NCBI RefSeq assembly: GCF_015752315.1
Contig: NZ_JADOVJ010000001.1
Span: 3,464,501-3,528,500, forward strand
Direction of reading: 5' to 3'
DNA from: Nocardioides luteus
GTDB lineage: Bacteria; Actinomycetota; Actinomycetes; Propionibacteriales; Nocardioidaceae
DNA length: 64,000 bases
The translations under genes and the position numbers were made by a program. Within the stretch, counting starts at the first letter, position 1, and each line of letters begins with the position of its first letter. The notes under the pieces were generated by a model. It did not search any database. It was not told the origin of the DNA and saw only the letters and a list, made by a program, of their open reading frames with translations. Positions 1 to 9,520 of this stretch are shown here, in pieces.

Positions 1-457
1 ACACGTGCGGTCCGACCCAGGCCTTGATCCGGGTCGCGCCCAGGGCACGCATCCGGGCGATGGTCGCGGGCACGACCCCGACCGCCATCCCCTTGCGTCC
101 GGCGTGGGCGGCGCCGATGACACCGGCCGCCTCGTCCGCGAACAGCACGGGTACGCAGTCGGCGGTGCGGACCAGCAGCACCAGGTCACGCTCCGTGGTG
201 ACGATGCCGTCCGCCTCGGGGCGGGCGCCGCACTCCGCGTCGACGACCGCGTTGCCGTGGACCTGGTAGAGGTCGGCGTAGGGCGCGCCGTCGGCGAAGT
301 CGGCCAGCAGCAGCCGGTGGTTCTCGGCCTTGGCCTCCGGCGAGTCCGAGCCGTTGACCGCCAGGTTGAGCTCGGCGTAGGGAGCACGGCTGACCCCGCC
401 GTACCTGTCGGTGAACGCCAGGTCGACGAGGCCTGCGGAGGCTCGGAAGGAGTACAA
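1..457 (-). CDS. pgeF: Laccase-domain protein YfiH/PgeF (partial, C-terminus outside window)
   Basis: This is the N-terminal 152 residues of a multicopper-oxidase-like 'polyphenol oxidase' family protein. Such proteins act as purine nucleoside phosphorylase/adenosine deaminase-type enzymes and often follow ftsZ in actinobacteria. The family's metal-site motifs are visible: VHGN, TADCVPV and AHAGRKG. The reading frame follows ftsZ in phase after its TAA. The only initiator before the conserved region is TTG at 457, 10 bases after the ftsZ stop, so expression is probably coupled to ftsZ. The rest of the gene lies before base 1. The family call is firm; the TTG start is inferred. Confidence 0.88.
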   Translation of the reverse strand, partial: MYSFRASAGLVDLAFTDRYGGVSRAPYAELNLAVNGSDSPEAKAENHRLLLADFADGAPYADLYQVHGNAVVDAECGARPEADGIVTTERDLVLLVRTADCVPVLFADEAAGVIGAAHAGRKGMAVGVVPATIARMRALGATRIKAWVGPHV

Positions 458-466
458 GCGGGCGCC

Positions 467-1711
467 TTACTTCAAGAAGTCGGGAACGTCGAGCTCATCA
501 TCGCTGAACTGGACGCTCGGAGCGGGCTTCTTGGCGACCGGAGCGGGCTCGGCCGGCGGCGTCGCCGGCGGAGGCGTCGCGGGCGCGACCGGAGCGGGCT
601 TGGCGGGCTTGGCCGGCTCGGCCGGGGTCTCCTCGGCCTCCTCGGCGCGCCGGGTCGCGACCGCGGCGGCCACGGGGGCGGTCTCGCCGTTGTTGGCGGA
701 CTGCGAGCTGGTGGAGCGGCCCTGCACGCTGCCGAGCGCCGAGGCGCCCTCGCGGCGCTTGGGCATGCCGCCGTCGAAGCCGGCCGCGATCACGGTGACC
801 CGGACCTCGTCGCCGAGCGCGTCGTCGATGGTCGCGCCGAAGATGATGTTGGCCTCCTGGTGGACCGCGTCGGCGACCAGCGCGGCGGCCTCGTTGATCT
901 CGAACAGACCGAGGTCGGACCCGCCCGCGATCGAGAGCAGGACACCGTGGGCACCGTCGATGGACGCCTCCAGCAGCGGCGAGGAGACGGCCATCTCGGC
1001 GGCCTCGACGCTGCGGTTGTCACCGCGCGCGGACCCGATGCCCATCAGCGCCGAGCCGGCGTTGGACATGACCGACTTCACGTCGGCGAAGTCGAGGTTG
1101 ATCAGGCCGGGGGTGGTGATCAGGTCGGTGATGCCGGAGACACCCTGCAGCAGCACCTGGTCCGCCTGGCGGAACGCGTCCATCACCGAGACGTTGCGGT
1201 CCGAGATCGACAGCAGCCGGTCGTTGGGGATGACGATGAGGGTGTCGACCTCCTCGCGGAGCTTGCTGATCCCCTCCTCGGCGGAGTTGGCGCGACGGCG
1301 GCCCTCGAAGGCGAACGGGCGGGTCACCACACCGATGGTCAGCGCACCGAGGCTGCGGGCGATGCGGGCCACGACCGGGGCACCACCCGTGCCGGTGCCG
1401 CCACCCTCGCCGGCGGTCACGAAGACCATGTCGGCGCCCTTGATGACCTCTTCGATCTCGTCGGCGTGGTCCTCGGCGGCGCTCTCCCCCACGCTCGGGT
1501 TGGCGCCGGCACCGAGACCGCGGGTCAGCTCACGACCGATGTCGAGCTTGACGTCGGCGTCGCTCATCAGCAGCGCCTGGGCGTCGGTGTTGATGGCGAT
1601 GAACTCGACCCCCTTGAGGCCGACCTCGATCATCCGGTTGACAGCGTTGACGCCGCCGCCACCGATGCCGACGACCTTGATGATCGCCAGATAGTTCTGT
1701 GCAGCTCCCAC
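467..1711 (-). CDS. ftsZ: Cell division protein FtsZ
   Basis: FtsZ is the tubulin-like GTPase that polymerises into the cytokinetic Z-ring. The 414-residue protein has the glycine-rich nucleotide loop (GGGTGTG, residues 103-109). It also has the N-terminal Rossmann start [13 protein letters not shown], a Pro/Ala-rich disordered linker at about 345-400, and the C-terminal peptide DVPDFLK that binds FtsW/SepF-type partners. The start is GTG, preceded by a GAAGGGG ribosome-binding site. A 225-bp gap separates it from ftsQ, and that gap contains a palindrome at 1766-1782. It therefore probably has its own promoter as well as readthrough from the cluster. Confidence 0.98.
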   Translation of the reverse strand: MGAAQNYLAIIKVVGIGGGGVNAVNRMIEVGLKGVEFIAINTDAQALLMSDADVKLDIGRELTRGLGAGANPSVGESAAEDHADEIEEVIKGADMVFVTAGEGGGTGTGGAPVVARIARSLGALTIGVVTRPFAFEGRRRANSAEEGISKLREEVDTLIVIPNDRLLSISDRNVSVMDAFRQADQVLLQGVSGITDLITTPGLINLDFADVKSVMSNAGSALMGIGSARGDNRSVEAAEMAVSSPLLEASIDGAHGVLLSIAGGSDLGLFEINEAAALVADAVHQEANIIFGATIDDALGDEVRVTVIAAGFDGGMPKRREGASALGSVQGRSTSSQSANNGETAPVAAAVATRRAEEAEETPAEPAKPAKPAPVAPATPPPATPPAEPAPVAKKPAPSVQFSDDELDVPDFLK

Positions 1712-1765
1712 GGTGGTCGCCCCTTCGATCGCTGGTTGGTCCTTACGGCGGGTTTCTCAACCCTT

Positions 1766-1782
1766 ACCCTCAGGCTGAGGGT
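1766..1782. promoter_or_regulatory. Palindrome in the ftsQ-ftsZ gap
   Basis: This is a perfect 8-bp inverted repeat (ACCCTCAG, one base, CTGAGGGT) 55 bp upstream of the ftsZ start. On the ftsZ strand it follows an AT-rich stretch with a TTGACA hexamer and TATAAC. No convincing -35/-10 pair at 17-bp spacing could be assigned. It may be an operator or an mRNA leader hairpin controlling ftsZ dosage. The rest of the gap (1712-1936) shows nothing else I recognise. Confidence 0.5.
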
Positions 1783-1936
1783 TATAGTTATGTCAACCTC
1801 GCCGTTCTCAGAACAGTAGGCAGACGTACGTGCTCGAACTGGCGCGACACGCGGGTGCGGATCAGTTGTGCCGATCTCGTGCCGTCCGGTAGGGGCAATG
1901 TGGCAAAGCCGTCCGGTAGAGAATGCGCGCTCCGGA

Positions 1937-2893
1937 TCAGCCGACGCTCTTGCTGGTGACCGGCTGGCCGGGCACGGAGACGTCGTAGCGGGCCACGTCG
2001 GGCTCCGCCTTCATCAGGGCGACCAGCACGTCGGCCTTGGTGTCGGACTGGGCGCTGCTCCCCCACACCACGCGCTTGTCGTTGCGCAGCTCCAGCGAGA
2101 TCGAGTCGACGGTGGTCACCTCGACGTGGTCGACCCGCTTGGCCAGGTCGGCCGGGAGCGCCGAGGCCACCGCGGCGGCCTCGCGCAGCGCATCGGAGTT
2201 GGTGCCGGTCACGGTGTTCACCATCGGCAGGCCGCGCGGCGCCTTCTCGTAGTCCCAGAAGACGGTGCCGGTCTCGTCCAGGGCCCGCAGCCGGCCGCCG
2301 ATGGAGACGACCGCCACCGGCGTACGTTCGGTGACGTCGACGCGGATCTTGTCGGGCCACTCGCGGGAGACGTTGACCGAGCGCACCATCGGCAGCCCGT
2401 TGAGCACCCGCACCTGCACGGCCTCCAGGTCGGCGGTGGCCAGCGGCTCACCGACCGGTGCCGCGGCGAACTCAACGACCTGCTTGGCGCTGGTCATCTT
2501 CATCGTGCCGTGCACCGAGGTGCCCTTCACCTGCAGCCAGGTGGAGAAGTAGACCGCCCAGATCCCGCCGATCAGGAGGGCGATGACCAGGGTGCCGACG
2601 ATGAGGTAGCGCCAGGCGAGCCAGCGCCGGCGCCACTGGCGACGGGCGAAGGCCTTGCGGCTCTTGAGCGTCGCGGCGTCGACCGCCGGACGCTCCGCGT
2701 CAGCCGCCGGATCCAGATCCGGCCGCGGCTCCTCGGTCGACCCGGTCGACTCGGTGCTCTCGTCCGCGCCTGACCCGGAGCCGGCCCTGGCCTCCTCCGA
2801 GCCGAGGTCGATCTCCCGCTCCCCGGACGCCGACTGGGCGATCTCCAGGGCCTCGGCGATCTCGGTGTCGACGCCCGACCCCTCCTCCGGCAT
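1937..2893 (-). CDS. ftsQ: Cell division protein FtsQ
   Basis: FtsQ is the bitopic divisome scaffold that links FtsB/FtsL to the ring. The 318-residue protein has an acidic, low-complexity cytoplasmic N-terminus (residues 1-90), one membrane helix (about 93-115, WRYLIVGTLVIALL), a POTRA domain beginning VKGTSVHG, and an FtsQ/DivIB domain with the typical RSVNVSREWPD and VTERTPVAVV strands. The ATG has a GGGGGAGG ribosome-binding site. It lies 17 bp after murC. The long acidic N-terminal extension is common in actinobacterial FtsQ. Confidence 0.95.
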   Translation of the reverse strand: MPEEGSGVDTEIAEALEIAQSASGEREIDLGSEEARAGSGSGADESTESTGSTEEPRPDLDPAADAERPAVDAATLKSRKAFARRQWRRRWLAWRYLIVGTLVIALLIGGIWAVYFSTWLQVKGTSVHGTMKMTSAKQVVEFAAAPVGEPLATADLEAVQVRVLNGLPMVRSVNVSREWPDKIRVDVTERTPVAVVSIGGRLRALDETGTVFWDYEKAPRGLPMVNTVTGTNSDALREAAAVASALPADLAKRVDHVEVTTVDSISLELRNDKRVVWGSSAQSDTKADVLVALMKAEPDVARYDVSVPGQPVTSKSVG

Positions 2894-2910
2894 GCTCGCC
2901 TCCCCCAGCG

Positions 2911-4329
2911 TTACTGCTCAGCCTTACGTAGCCTGGCAAGCACCATCGGGCCCACCTCCGTCACGGTACCCGCTCCGAGAGTCAGAACCAGGTCACCCGG
3001 ACGGGCGCGGCGGGCCAGCTCGACGGCGGCCTCCTCGAGCCCGGCGACGCTGACCACCCGGTCGGGCGGCAGCGGCACCGCGTCGGCGACGAGCTTGCCG
3101 GTGACCTCGGGGTCGTAGTCCTCGCGGGCCAGGTAGACGTCGAGGACGACGACCTCGTCGGCCGCGCCGAGCACGCGGCCCATCTCCTCGCCGAAGATCC
3201 GGGTGCGCGAGACCATGTGGGGCTGGAAGGCCACGATCAGCCGCCCCTCCCCCGCCACCGACCGGCCGGAGACCAGGTCGCCGGCGATCTCGGAGGGGTG
3301 GTGGGCGTAGGAGTCGTAGACGCGTACGCCTGCGGCCTCTCCCTTGCGCTCCATCCGCCGCCGGGTGCCGGTGAACGACTCCAGGCCCGCCTTGAGCAGG
3401 TCGAAGGAGTGGCCGAGGCGCAGGCCCACCGTGAGCGCGGCGAGCGCGTCGGCGACGTAGTGGCGCCCGGGGATCTGCAGCGTGATCCGGCCGAGCTCGT
3501 CGAGCCCGTCGACGACGGTGAACGAGGAGGTGGTGCCCTCCAGGACGATGTCGACGGCGCGTACGTCGGCCAGCTCCGACTCACCGACGCCGATGAAGCG
3601 GCGGCCCAGGGAGTGGGCGACGTGGCGCAGGTCGGCGGCGCCGGGGTCGTCGATGACCGCGACCAGGAACCCGTCGGGGGCCAGTCGCCCGACGAACTGG
3701 GCGAAGCCCTCGCGGTAGGCCTCCTCGGTGCCCCACTGGTCGAGGTGGTCGGCCTCGACGTTGGTGACGACCGCGGCGTAGGGCTTGTAGACCAAGAAGG
3801 CGCCGTCGGACTCGTCGGCCTCGGCGACGAACAGGTCGCTGGAGCCCTCGGCGGCGTTGGTGCCCGAGGCGGCCAGCTCACCACCGACCGTGTAGGTCGG
3901 AGCGGCGCCGGCGGCCTGCAGGGAGACGGTCAGCAGCGAGGTGGTGGTGGTCTTGCCGTGGGTGCCGGCGACGGCGAGGACGCGGCGGCCCTCCATCACC
4001 GAGGCCAGCCCGGCCGATCGCGGGTAGATCCGCAGGCCCTTCTCGACGGCCGCCACGTACTCCGGGTTGTCCTCGCGGATCGCCGTGGAGACGATCAGCG
4101 TGTCGACGCCGTCGACCTGGGAGGCGTCGTGGCCGACGAAGACGGTCGCGCCCTCCTCACGCAGCGCCGCGACCATCGAGGAGTCGGCGCCGTCGCTGCC
4201 GGAGACCTCGATCCCGCGGGCCAGCATGACCCGGGCGATCGCGGACAGGCCGGCACCACCGATGCCGATGAAGTGGACCCTGCCCAGCCGCTCGGCGGGC
4301 AGGATCTGCTCGGGAACCGGAACCCTCAT
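2911..4329 (-). CDS. murC: UDP-N-acetylmuramate-L-alanine ligase MurC
   Basis: MurC adds the first L-alanine to UDP-MurNAc, using ATP, in the cytoplasmic stage of peptidoglycan synthesis. The 472 residues show the N-terminal Rossmann motif HFIGIGGAGLSAIA, the ATP loop GTHGKTTTT (122-130), the central ligase signature TNVEADHLD and the C-terminal FQPHMVSRT segment typical of MurC. The ATG overlaps the murG stop as ATGA and has a GGAGG site, so translation is coupled to murG. Confidence 0.97.
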   Translation of the reverse strand: MRVPVPEQILPAERLGRVHFIGIGGAGLSAIARVMLARGIEVSGSDGADSSMVAALREEGATVFVGHDASQVDGVDTLIVSTAIREDNPEYVAAVEKGLRIYPRSAGLASVMEGRRVLAVAGTHGKTTTTSLLTVSLQAAGAAPTYTVGGELAASGTNAAEGSSDLFVAEADESDGAFLVYKPYAAVVTNVEADHLDQWGTEEAYREGFAQFVGRLAPDGFLVAVIDDPGAADLRHVAHSLGRRFIGVGESELADVRAVDIVLEGTTSSFTVVDGLDELGRITLQIPGRHYVADALAALTVGLRLGHSFDLLKAGLESFTGTRRRMERKGEAAGVRVYDSYAHHPSEIAGDLVSGRSVAGEGRLIVAFQPHMVSRTRIFGEEMGRVLGAADEVVVLDVYLAREDYDPEVTGKLVADAVPLPPDRVVSVAGLEEAAVELARRARPGDLVLTLGAGTVTEVGPMVLARLRKAEQ

Positions 4330-5402
4330 GACTTACCTCCTGCGACGACCTCGAAGATCATCCGCGCCAGCCGCTCGTCGGCGTCGCGCGGGACCAGGTC
4401 GCTGGCCGCCTTCGACATGGCCTCGAGCCGGGCACGGTCCGTGACGATCGGGGGTACGTGGCTGGTGACCCACGCGGCGTTCATCTCGGCGTCGGGGACC
4501 AGCACCGCGCCACCGGCGTCGACGACCGCCCGGGCGTTGAGCGACTGCTCGCCGTTGCCGATCGGGAGAGGTACGTAGACCGCCGGGACGCCCACCGCGC
4601 TCGCCTCGATCACCGAGTTGGCGCCGGAGCGGCAGATCATCAGGTCGGCGGCGGCCAGCGCGAGATCCATCCGGTCGACGTAGTTGAGCACGTGGTAGCC
4701 GGGGCCGGGCGAGGCCAGCTCGTTCTTCGGGCCGATCACGTGGAGCACCTGGATCCCGTTGCTGGCCAGGGCCGGGTAGGCGCCGGAGACCGCCTCGTTG
4801 ATGGTCCGGGCGCCCTGCGAGCCGCCGGTGACCACGATCGTGGGACGGTGCTGGTCGAGCCCGAAGAAGCTGCGCGCCTCGGCACGCAGCGCCCAGCGGT
4901 CGAGCGTCGAGATCATCCGGCGGATCGGCAGGCCGATGTACTCGGCCTTCGGGAGCTTGGTGTCCGGGAAGCTCACCGCGACCCGGTCGGCGACCCGGGC
5001 GCCGGCCTTGTTGGCGAGCCCCGGCATCGCGTTGCCCTCGTGCACGACGATCGGGATGCGCCTCCGCTTCGCGGCGAGGTAGGCGGGCATCGAGACGTAC
5101 CCGCCGTAGCCGACGACGACGTCGGGACGGACCCGGTCGAGGACCTCGTAGGTCGCGTCGACCGCGCCCTTGAGGTTGGCCGGCACCTTGAGCAGGTCGC
5201 TGCTGAGCTGGCGCGGCATCGGGACCGGCGGGATCAGCTCGAGCGGGTAACCCGCGGCGGGAACCACCTGGTTCTCCAGGCCGCGAGGCGTGCCGAGGCA
5301 GGTCACCTCCACGCTGGGGTCGAGACGGCGCAGGGCATCAGCCGTGGCGAGCAGGGGGGATGTGTGTCCAGCGGTGCCACCGCCGGCGAGGAGGGCCTTC
5401 AT
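4326..5402 (-). CDS. murG: Lipid II synthase MurG (GlcNAc transferase)
   Basis: MurG transfers GlcNAc from UDP-GlcNAc to lipid I on the inner face of the membrane, giving lipid II. The 358-residue GT28 protein begins with the GGGTAGHTSP glycine loop. It has VGYGGYVSMPAYLAA, HEGNAMPG, the GGSQGA linker motif and the UDP-GlcNAc-binding CRSGANSVIEA region. It starts 13 bp after ftsW and overlaps murC by 4 bp, so it sits in the same transcript. Confidence 0.97.
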   Translation of the reverse strand: MKALLAGGGTAGHTSPLLATADALRRLDPSVEVTCLGTPRGLENQVVPAAGYPLELIPPVPMPRQLSSDLLKVPANLKGAVDATYEVLDRVRPDVVVGYGGYVSMPAYLAAKRRRIPIVVHEGNAMPGLANKAGARVADRVAVSFPDTKLPKAEYIGLPIRRMISTLDRWALRAEARSFFGLDQHRPTIVVTGGSQGARTINEAVSGAYPALASNGIQVLHVIGPKNELASPGPGYHVLNYVDRMDLALAAADLMICRSGANSVIEASAVGVPAVYVPLPIGNGEQSLNARAVVDAGGAVLVPDAEMNAAWVTSHVPPIVTDRARLEAMSKAASDLVPRDADERLARMIFEVVAGGKS

Positions 5403-5415
5403 GATGCGTCAGAAC

Positions 5416-6708
5416 TTATCGGTTGCGTTGTGCGGATCGGTAGGCGGCTGCCTGGCGCGCCCGATCCTTTGCCAAGGCTTTACGCTGCTTCAGCGCCGCC
5501 GCCGCTGCCGGTTCACGACGGGCGAAGCCGATCACGACGCCGAGCGCGACCATCGACGGGATCAGCGCCGAGCCACCGTAGGAGACCAGCGGCAGCGGGA
5601 TCCCGATGACCGGCAGCAGCGCGAGCACCATGCCGACGTTGATGATCATCTGGCCGAGCAGCCAGACCAGCACACCGAAGCTGAAGTAGCGTACGAACGG
5701 CCGGTCGGTCTGGCGCGCGACCTTGATCAGCGCGAAGGCGAGGGTCAGGAAGAGGCCGACGACGAGCAGGGTGCCGACCAGGCCGAGCTCCTCGCCCAGC
5801 ACCGCGAAGATGTAGTCGGTGTGGGCCTCGGGCAGGTCGCCCCACTTCTGCTGGGAGGCCCCGATCCCCTGCCCCAGCACGCCGCCCGAGCTGAGCGCGT
5901 AGAGACCGTGGGAGGGCTGCCAGCCCTGTCCGTGGTAGTCCTTGAACGGGTCCGCGAAGCTGGTCAGCCGGGCGAGCCGCTCGGTGTCGGTGCTGATCAG
6001 GAACAGCACCGAGACGCCGATGATCGAGATCGCTATCCCGAAGAGCCTGCCCGGTGCGCCCACGACCCAGAGCATCCCGAGCGCGATCGCGAAGAAGACC
6101 AGGGCGGTGCCGAGGTCCCGGCCGGCGAGGACCAGCCCCGTGGCCACCGCGATGCCGGGCAGGACCGGCATCAGCACCTCGTGGAGGCTGTCGAGACGGC
6201 GCTCCTTGAGCGCGTAGACGTGGGCCGACCACAGCACGATCGCCAGCTTGGCGATCTCGGACGGTTGGATCTTGACCGGGCCGGCACCGATCCAGTTCTG
6301 CTGCCCGTTGACGTCGTGGCCCAGGAAGATCGTCAGGAAGAGCAGCACGCAGGCCACGACGTATCCCGGCCACGCCAGCCGGCGCAGGTCCTTGGGGCGG
6401 ATCCGCGAGGCGATGAACGCGCACGGGATGCCGATGATCACCCAGAGCACCTGCCGCCCGACGATCGCGTAGGAGTTGTCCATCTGGGTGTAGGCCCACA
6501 CGCTCGAGGCGCTCAGCACCATGATCAGCCCGATGGTCAGCAGCAGCGAGGTGCTGGTGAGCAGCAGGTAGTAGGCGGCCAGGGGCCGGTTCAGGGCCAC
6601 CCGCAGCGCATGGAACCAGGCCTTGAGGTAGCCGAGGACCGACTTCGGGTACGCCTTGGCCTGCTCGGCCGAGCCGGCACCGGTCTGGTCGGGGCTGGTG
6701 GTCGTCAC
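5416..6708 (-). CDS. ftsW: Septal peptidoglycan polymerase FtsW (SEDS family)
   Basis: FtsW is the multi-pass glycosyltransferase that polymerises lipid II at the septum with its partner FtsI. The protein (430 residues from this start) has about ten membrane segments. It carries the SEDS signatures GHDVNGQQNWI, KLAIVLW, the GRDLGTALVFF loop with the catalytic Asp region, and GIPLPLVSYGGSALI near the end. GTG at 6708 is preferred because a GGAGG site lies 7 bp upstream. An in-frame ATG further upstream would add a charged, unconserved leader. A cytoplasmic tail rich in Arg/Ala follows the last helix. Confidence 0.96.
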   Translation of the reverse strand: MTTTSPDQTGAGSAEQAKAYPKSVLGYLKAWFHALRVALNRPLAAYYLLLTSTSLLLTIGLIMVLSASSVWAYTQMDNSYAIVGRQVLWVIIGIPCAFIASRIRPKDLRRLAWPGYVVACVLLFLTIFLGHDVNGQQNWIGAGPVKIQPSEIAKLAIVLWSAHVYALKERRLDSLHEVLMPVLPGIAVATGLVLAGRDLGTALVFFAIALGMLWVVGAPGRLFGIAISIIGVSVLFLISTDTERLARLTSFADPFKDYHGQGWQPSHGLYALSSGGVLGQGIGASQQKWGDLPEAHTDYIFAVLGEELGLVGTLLVVGLFLTLAFALIKVARQTDRPFVRYFSFGVLVWLLGQMIINVGMVLALLPVIGIPLPLVSYGGSALIPSMVALGVVIGFARREPAAAAALKQRKALAKDRARQAAAYRSAQRNR

Positions 6709-6815
6709 GGTCCTACCTCCCCGTTCCTGTCCCAGTACGTCCGTTACATTCTCGCCGCCGTCGCGGCGCTCCCGGCGCATCTCCCCCCGCGTGTCGGCTC
6801 CCGGCCGGGCGGCGG

Positions 6816-8264
6816 TCAGACGGTGCGGCGTACGGCGTCGGCGAACGCGTCGCCGCGGGCCTTGTAGTCGCGGAACTGGTCCTGGCTGGCGCAGCCGGGG
6901 GCGAGCAGCACGGTGTCGCCGGGCTTGGCCAGCGCGGCGGCGATCTCGACGGCCTCGGCCAGGGCGGCCTCGCCGTCGGGGTCGTCGAGCTCGACGATCT
7001 CCAGGTCACCGGCGTGGGCGGCGAGGGCCGAGGCGATCACGTCGCGGTCCTGGCCGATCAGGATGACGGCCCGCAGCCGCTCGTGGATGGAGGCGACCAG
7101 GTCGTCGAAGCGGGCGCCCTTGGCCAGCCCGCCGGCGATCCAGATCACCGGGTCGTAGGCCTGCAGCGAGGCCTGGGCCGCGTGCGGGTTGGTGGCCTTG
7201 GAGTCGTCGACCCAGGTGACGCCGCCGACCTCGGCGACGACCTCGATGCGGTGGCCGTCGGGGCGGAAGGACTTCAGCCCGTCGCGTACGGCGGCCTGGG
7301 AGACCCCGTGGGCACGCGCGAGCGCGGCCGCGGCCAGCGCGTTCTGGACGTAGTGGGGCGCGGAGGAGGCCAGGTCGGAGATCTGGCACAGCTCGGCGGC
7401 GGAGGTCTGGCGCTCCTCGATGAAGGCCCGGTCGACCAGGATGTCCTCGACGACCCCCACCTGACCGACGGCCGGGGTGCCGAGCGTGAAGCCGATCGCG
7501 CGAGCACCCTCGACGACGTCGGCCTCCTCGACCAGGTGCATGGTGGCCTCGTCGGCGACGTTGTAGACGCAGGCCCGCTCGACGCCCTCGTAGACGCGGC
7601 CCTTGTCGGCGGCGTACTCCTCCATCGAGGGGTACCAGTCGAGGTGGTCCTCGGCGATGTTGAGGACGACGGCGGCCTCGGCGGCCATCGAGGAGGTGTA
7701 GTGCAGCTGGAAGGAGGAGAGCTCGACGGCGAAGACGTCGTAGGGCTCGGGGTCCATCACGGCCTCGACGATCGGCAGGCCGACGTTGCCGACGGCCACG
7801 GACCGCAGCCCTGCCGTACGCAGGATGTTGTCGAGCATCTGCACGGTCGTGGTCTTGCCGTTGGTGCCGGTGACCGCCAGCCAGGGCGCGGCGTTGTCGG
7901 GGTCGCGCAGCCGCCAGGCCAGCTCGACCTCGCCCCAGATCGGGATCCCGCGCTCGCGCGCCTGCGCGAGCAGCGGCGCCGTCGGCCGCCAGCCGGGAGA
8001 GGTGACCACGACGTCGACGTCGTCGGGCAGCACGTGGGTGGCACCCTCGCCGAGGCGTACGTCGGCACCCAGGATGCCGAGGAGCTTGGCCTTCTCCTGC
8101 CGCTCCTCGTCGCCCGGGGACTCGTCGAGCGCGATCACCGAGGCACCCAGGTGGGTCAGGTTGTCGGCGGCGGCGAAACCGGAGACGCCGAAGCCGGCCA
8201 CGACCGCCTTCACGCCCTCCCAGGAGTCGTTGCGGCCGAGCTTGTCGAGCTTTTCAAGGTCCAT
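6816..8264 (-). CDS. murD: UDP-N-acetylmuramoyl-L-alanine-D-glutamate ligase MurD
   Basis: MurD adds D-glutamate to UDP-MurNAc-L-Ala. In the 482-residue protein the N-terminal domain carries GFGVSGFAAA, the ATP loop is GTNGKTTT (133-140), and the central domain shows LNIAEDHLDWY. The C-terminal domain carries WVDDSKATNPHA and LLAPGCASQDQF, both typical of MurD. The start ATG at 8264 overlaps the mraY stop (TGATG), giving translational coupling. The downstream 107-bp gap to ftsW holds no evident gene. Confidence 0.97.
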   Translation of the reverse strand: MDLEKLDKLGRNDSWEGVKAVVAGFGVSGFAAADNLTHLGASVIALDESPGDEERQEKAKLLGILGADVRLGEGATHVLPDDVDVVVTSPGWRPTAPLLAQARERGIPIWGEVELAWRLRDPDNAAPWLAVTGTNGKTTTVQMLDNILRTAGLRSVAVGNVGLPIVEAVMDPEPYDVFAVELSSFQLHYTSSMAAEAAVVLNIAEDHLDWYPSMEEYAADKGRVYEGVERACVYNVADEATMHLVEEADVVEGARAIGFTLGTPAVGQVGVVEDILVDRAFIEERQTSAAELCQISDLASSAPHYVQNALAAAALARAHGVSQAAVRDGLKSFRPDGHRIEVVAEVGGVTWVDDSKATNPHAAQASLQAYDPVIWIAGGLAKGARFDDLVASIHERLRAVILIGQDRDVIASALAAHAGDLEIVELDDPDGEAALAEAVEIAAALAKPGDTVLLAPGCASQDQFRDYKARGDAFADAVRRTV

Positions 8265-9382
8265 CAGATGGTCGCCACCCATTCGGCGTAGAAGATTCCG
8301 AGGCCGGCCGCCACGAACAGGCCGGTGATGATCCAGAACCGGATCACCACGGTGACCTGTTCCCAGCCGAGGAGCTCGAAGTGGTGATGGATCGGTGTCA
8401 TCCGGAAGATCCGCTTCGGAGTTCCCGTCAGGCGGCGGGAGAGCTTGAACCAGCCCACCTGCAGCATGACCGCCGAGGTCTCCATGACGAAGAGGCCGCC
8501 GAGGATGATCAGCAGGAACTCGGTGTGGGACAGGATCGCGAAGCCGGCGAGCACGGAGCCGAGCGCGAGCGAGCCGGTGTCGCCCATGAAGATCTTCGCG
8601 GGGCTGGCGTTCCACCACAGGAAGCCGATGCAGGCGCCGCTGATCGCGGCGCCGAGGATCGCCATGTCGAGCGGGTCGCGGACCTCGTAACAGGTGCCGA
8701 TCTCCACGCTCGGCCGGCCGCAGCGCTGGTTGTTCTGCCAGATCGAGATGATCGTGTAGGCGGCGAAGACGATCGCCGAGGACGCGGCCAGCAGGCCGTC
8801 CAGCCCGTCGGTGAGGTTGGTGGCGTTCGAGGTGCCGGTGACCATCACCCAGAAGATCGCCAGCAGCAGCGCGCCGCCGAGCCAGAAGAGCAGGCCGTCG
8901 CCACCGAGGAAGTGGGGACCGAAGTCACGGATGAAGGAGAGCTGGTCGGCGGCCGGCGTGATGCCGTCCTCGTTCTCCATCGCCGGATGGATCGCCACCA
9001 CGCCGAAGCCCACCGCGACCAGCGTCTGCCCGACCATCTTGGACCACGCGCGCAGACCGAGGTTGCGCTGCATGAAGACCTTGATGAAGTCGTCGACGAA
9101 GCCGACGGCGGCCATGCCCACCAGGAGGAAGAGCAGCAGGTAGGCCGTCGCGCTCGGGGCGTCGCCGGTCAGCAGCTTGGCCGCGATGAAGCCCACGAGG
9201 ACCGAGATCACGATCGCGACGCCACCCATGGTCGGGGTGCCGCGCTTGGTGCGGTGGGTCGTCGGCCCGTCCTCGCGGATCTCCTGGCCGTAGCCCAACT
9301 TCGTGAACTGTACGATCGCAAATCGGGTGCCGAGCAGCGAGAACAGAAGCGCAATCGCTCCGCTCAGCAAGATCGCTCTCAT
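8264..9382 (-). CDS. mraY: Phospho-MurNAc-pentapeptide transferase MraY
   Basis: MraY attaches phospho-MurNAc-pentapeptide to undecaprenyl phosphate, making lipid I. The protein has 372 residues and ten predicted membrane helices. Catalytic motifs are present: GTPTMGG, VGFVDDFIKV (Asp-Asp), NATNLTDGLDGL, FMGDTGSLALG and TPIHHHFEL (the MraY-specific HHH). ATG 9382 begins the conserved MRAILLSG. It is not tightly coupled to murE: a 138-bp gap with a strong hairpin lies upstream, exactly where murF is normally found. Confidence 0.97.
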   Translation of the reverse strand: MRAILLSGAIALLFSLLGTRFAIVQFTKLGYGQEIREDGPTTHRTKRGTPTMGGVAIVISVLVGFIAAKLLTGDAPSATAYLLLFLLVGMAAVGFVDDFIKVFMQRNLGLRAWSKMVGQTLVAVGFGVVAIHPAMENEDGITPAADQLSFIRDFGPHFLGGDGLLFWLGGALLLAIFWVMVTGTSNATNLTDGLDGLLAASSAIVFAAYTIISIWQNNQRCGRPSVEIGTCYEVRDPLDMAILGAAISGACIGFLWWNASPAKIFMGDTGSLALGSVLAGFAILSHTEFLLIILGGLFVMETSAVMLQVGWFKLSRRLTGTPKRIFRMTPIHHHFELLGWEQVTVVIRFWIITGLFVAAGLGIFYAEWVATI

Positions 9383-9426
9383 GTCAGCCGGGTGCCTTCC
9401 TTGCCATGCCGTTCGTGGTCCTTGCC

Positions 9427-9464
9427 CCCGGGCCGGTGTGCATAGCGAAGACACCGGCCCCGGG
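9427..9464 (-). terminator. Strong hairpin between murE and mraY
   Basis: The arms 9427-9439 and 9451-9464 pair over 13 bp with one bulged base, leaving an 11-nt loop (gcatagcgaag read on the plus strand). No T-tract follows on the minus strand. It lies 45 bp upstream of the mraY start and 57 bp after the murE stop. It could be an intrinsic terminator, an attenuator or an RNA-processing signal. It occupies the position normally held by murF. Confidence 0.6.
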
Positions 9465-9520
9465 CATTCTTCCCTACGGGTTCGCCGGCTCTGCGGCACC
9501 CCGCCGTATCAGCCCATCGG

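Noticed and set aside
5..1819. A 604-codon open frame on the plus strand opposite ftsZ and pgeF
   Set aside because: It is a high-GC antisense shadow: Arg/Gly/Asp-rich, without motifs, and opposite an unmistakable FtsZ.
6816..8618. MurD starting at 8618 with a 118-residue leader
   Set aside because: The leader is MraY sequence in another frame; ATG 8264 fits the family and the mraY overlap.
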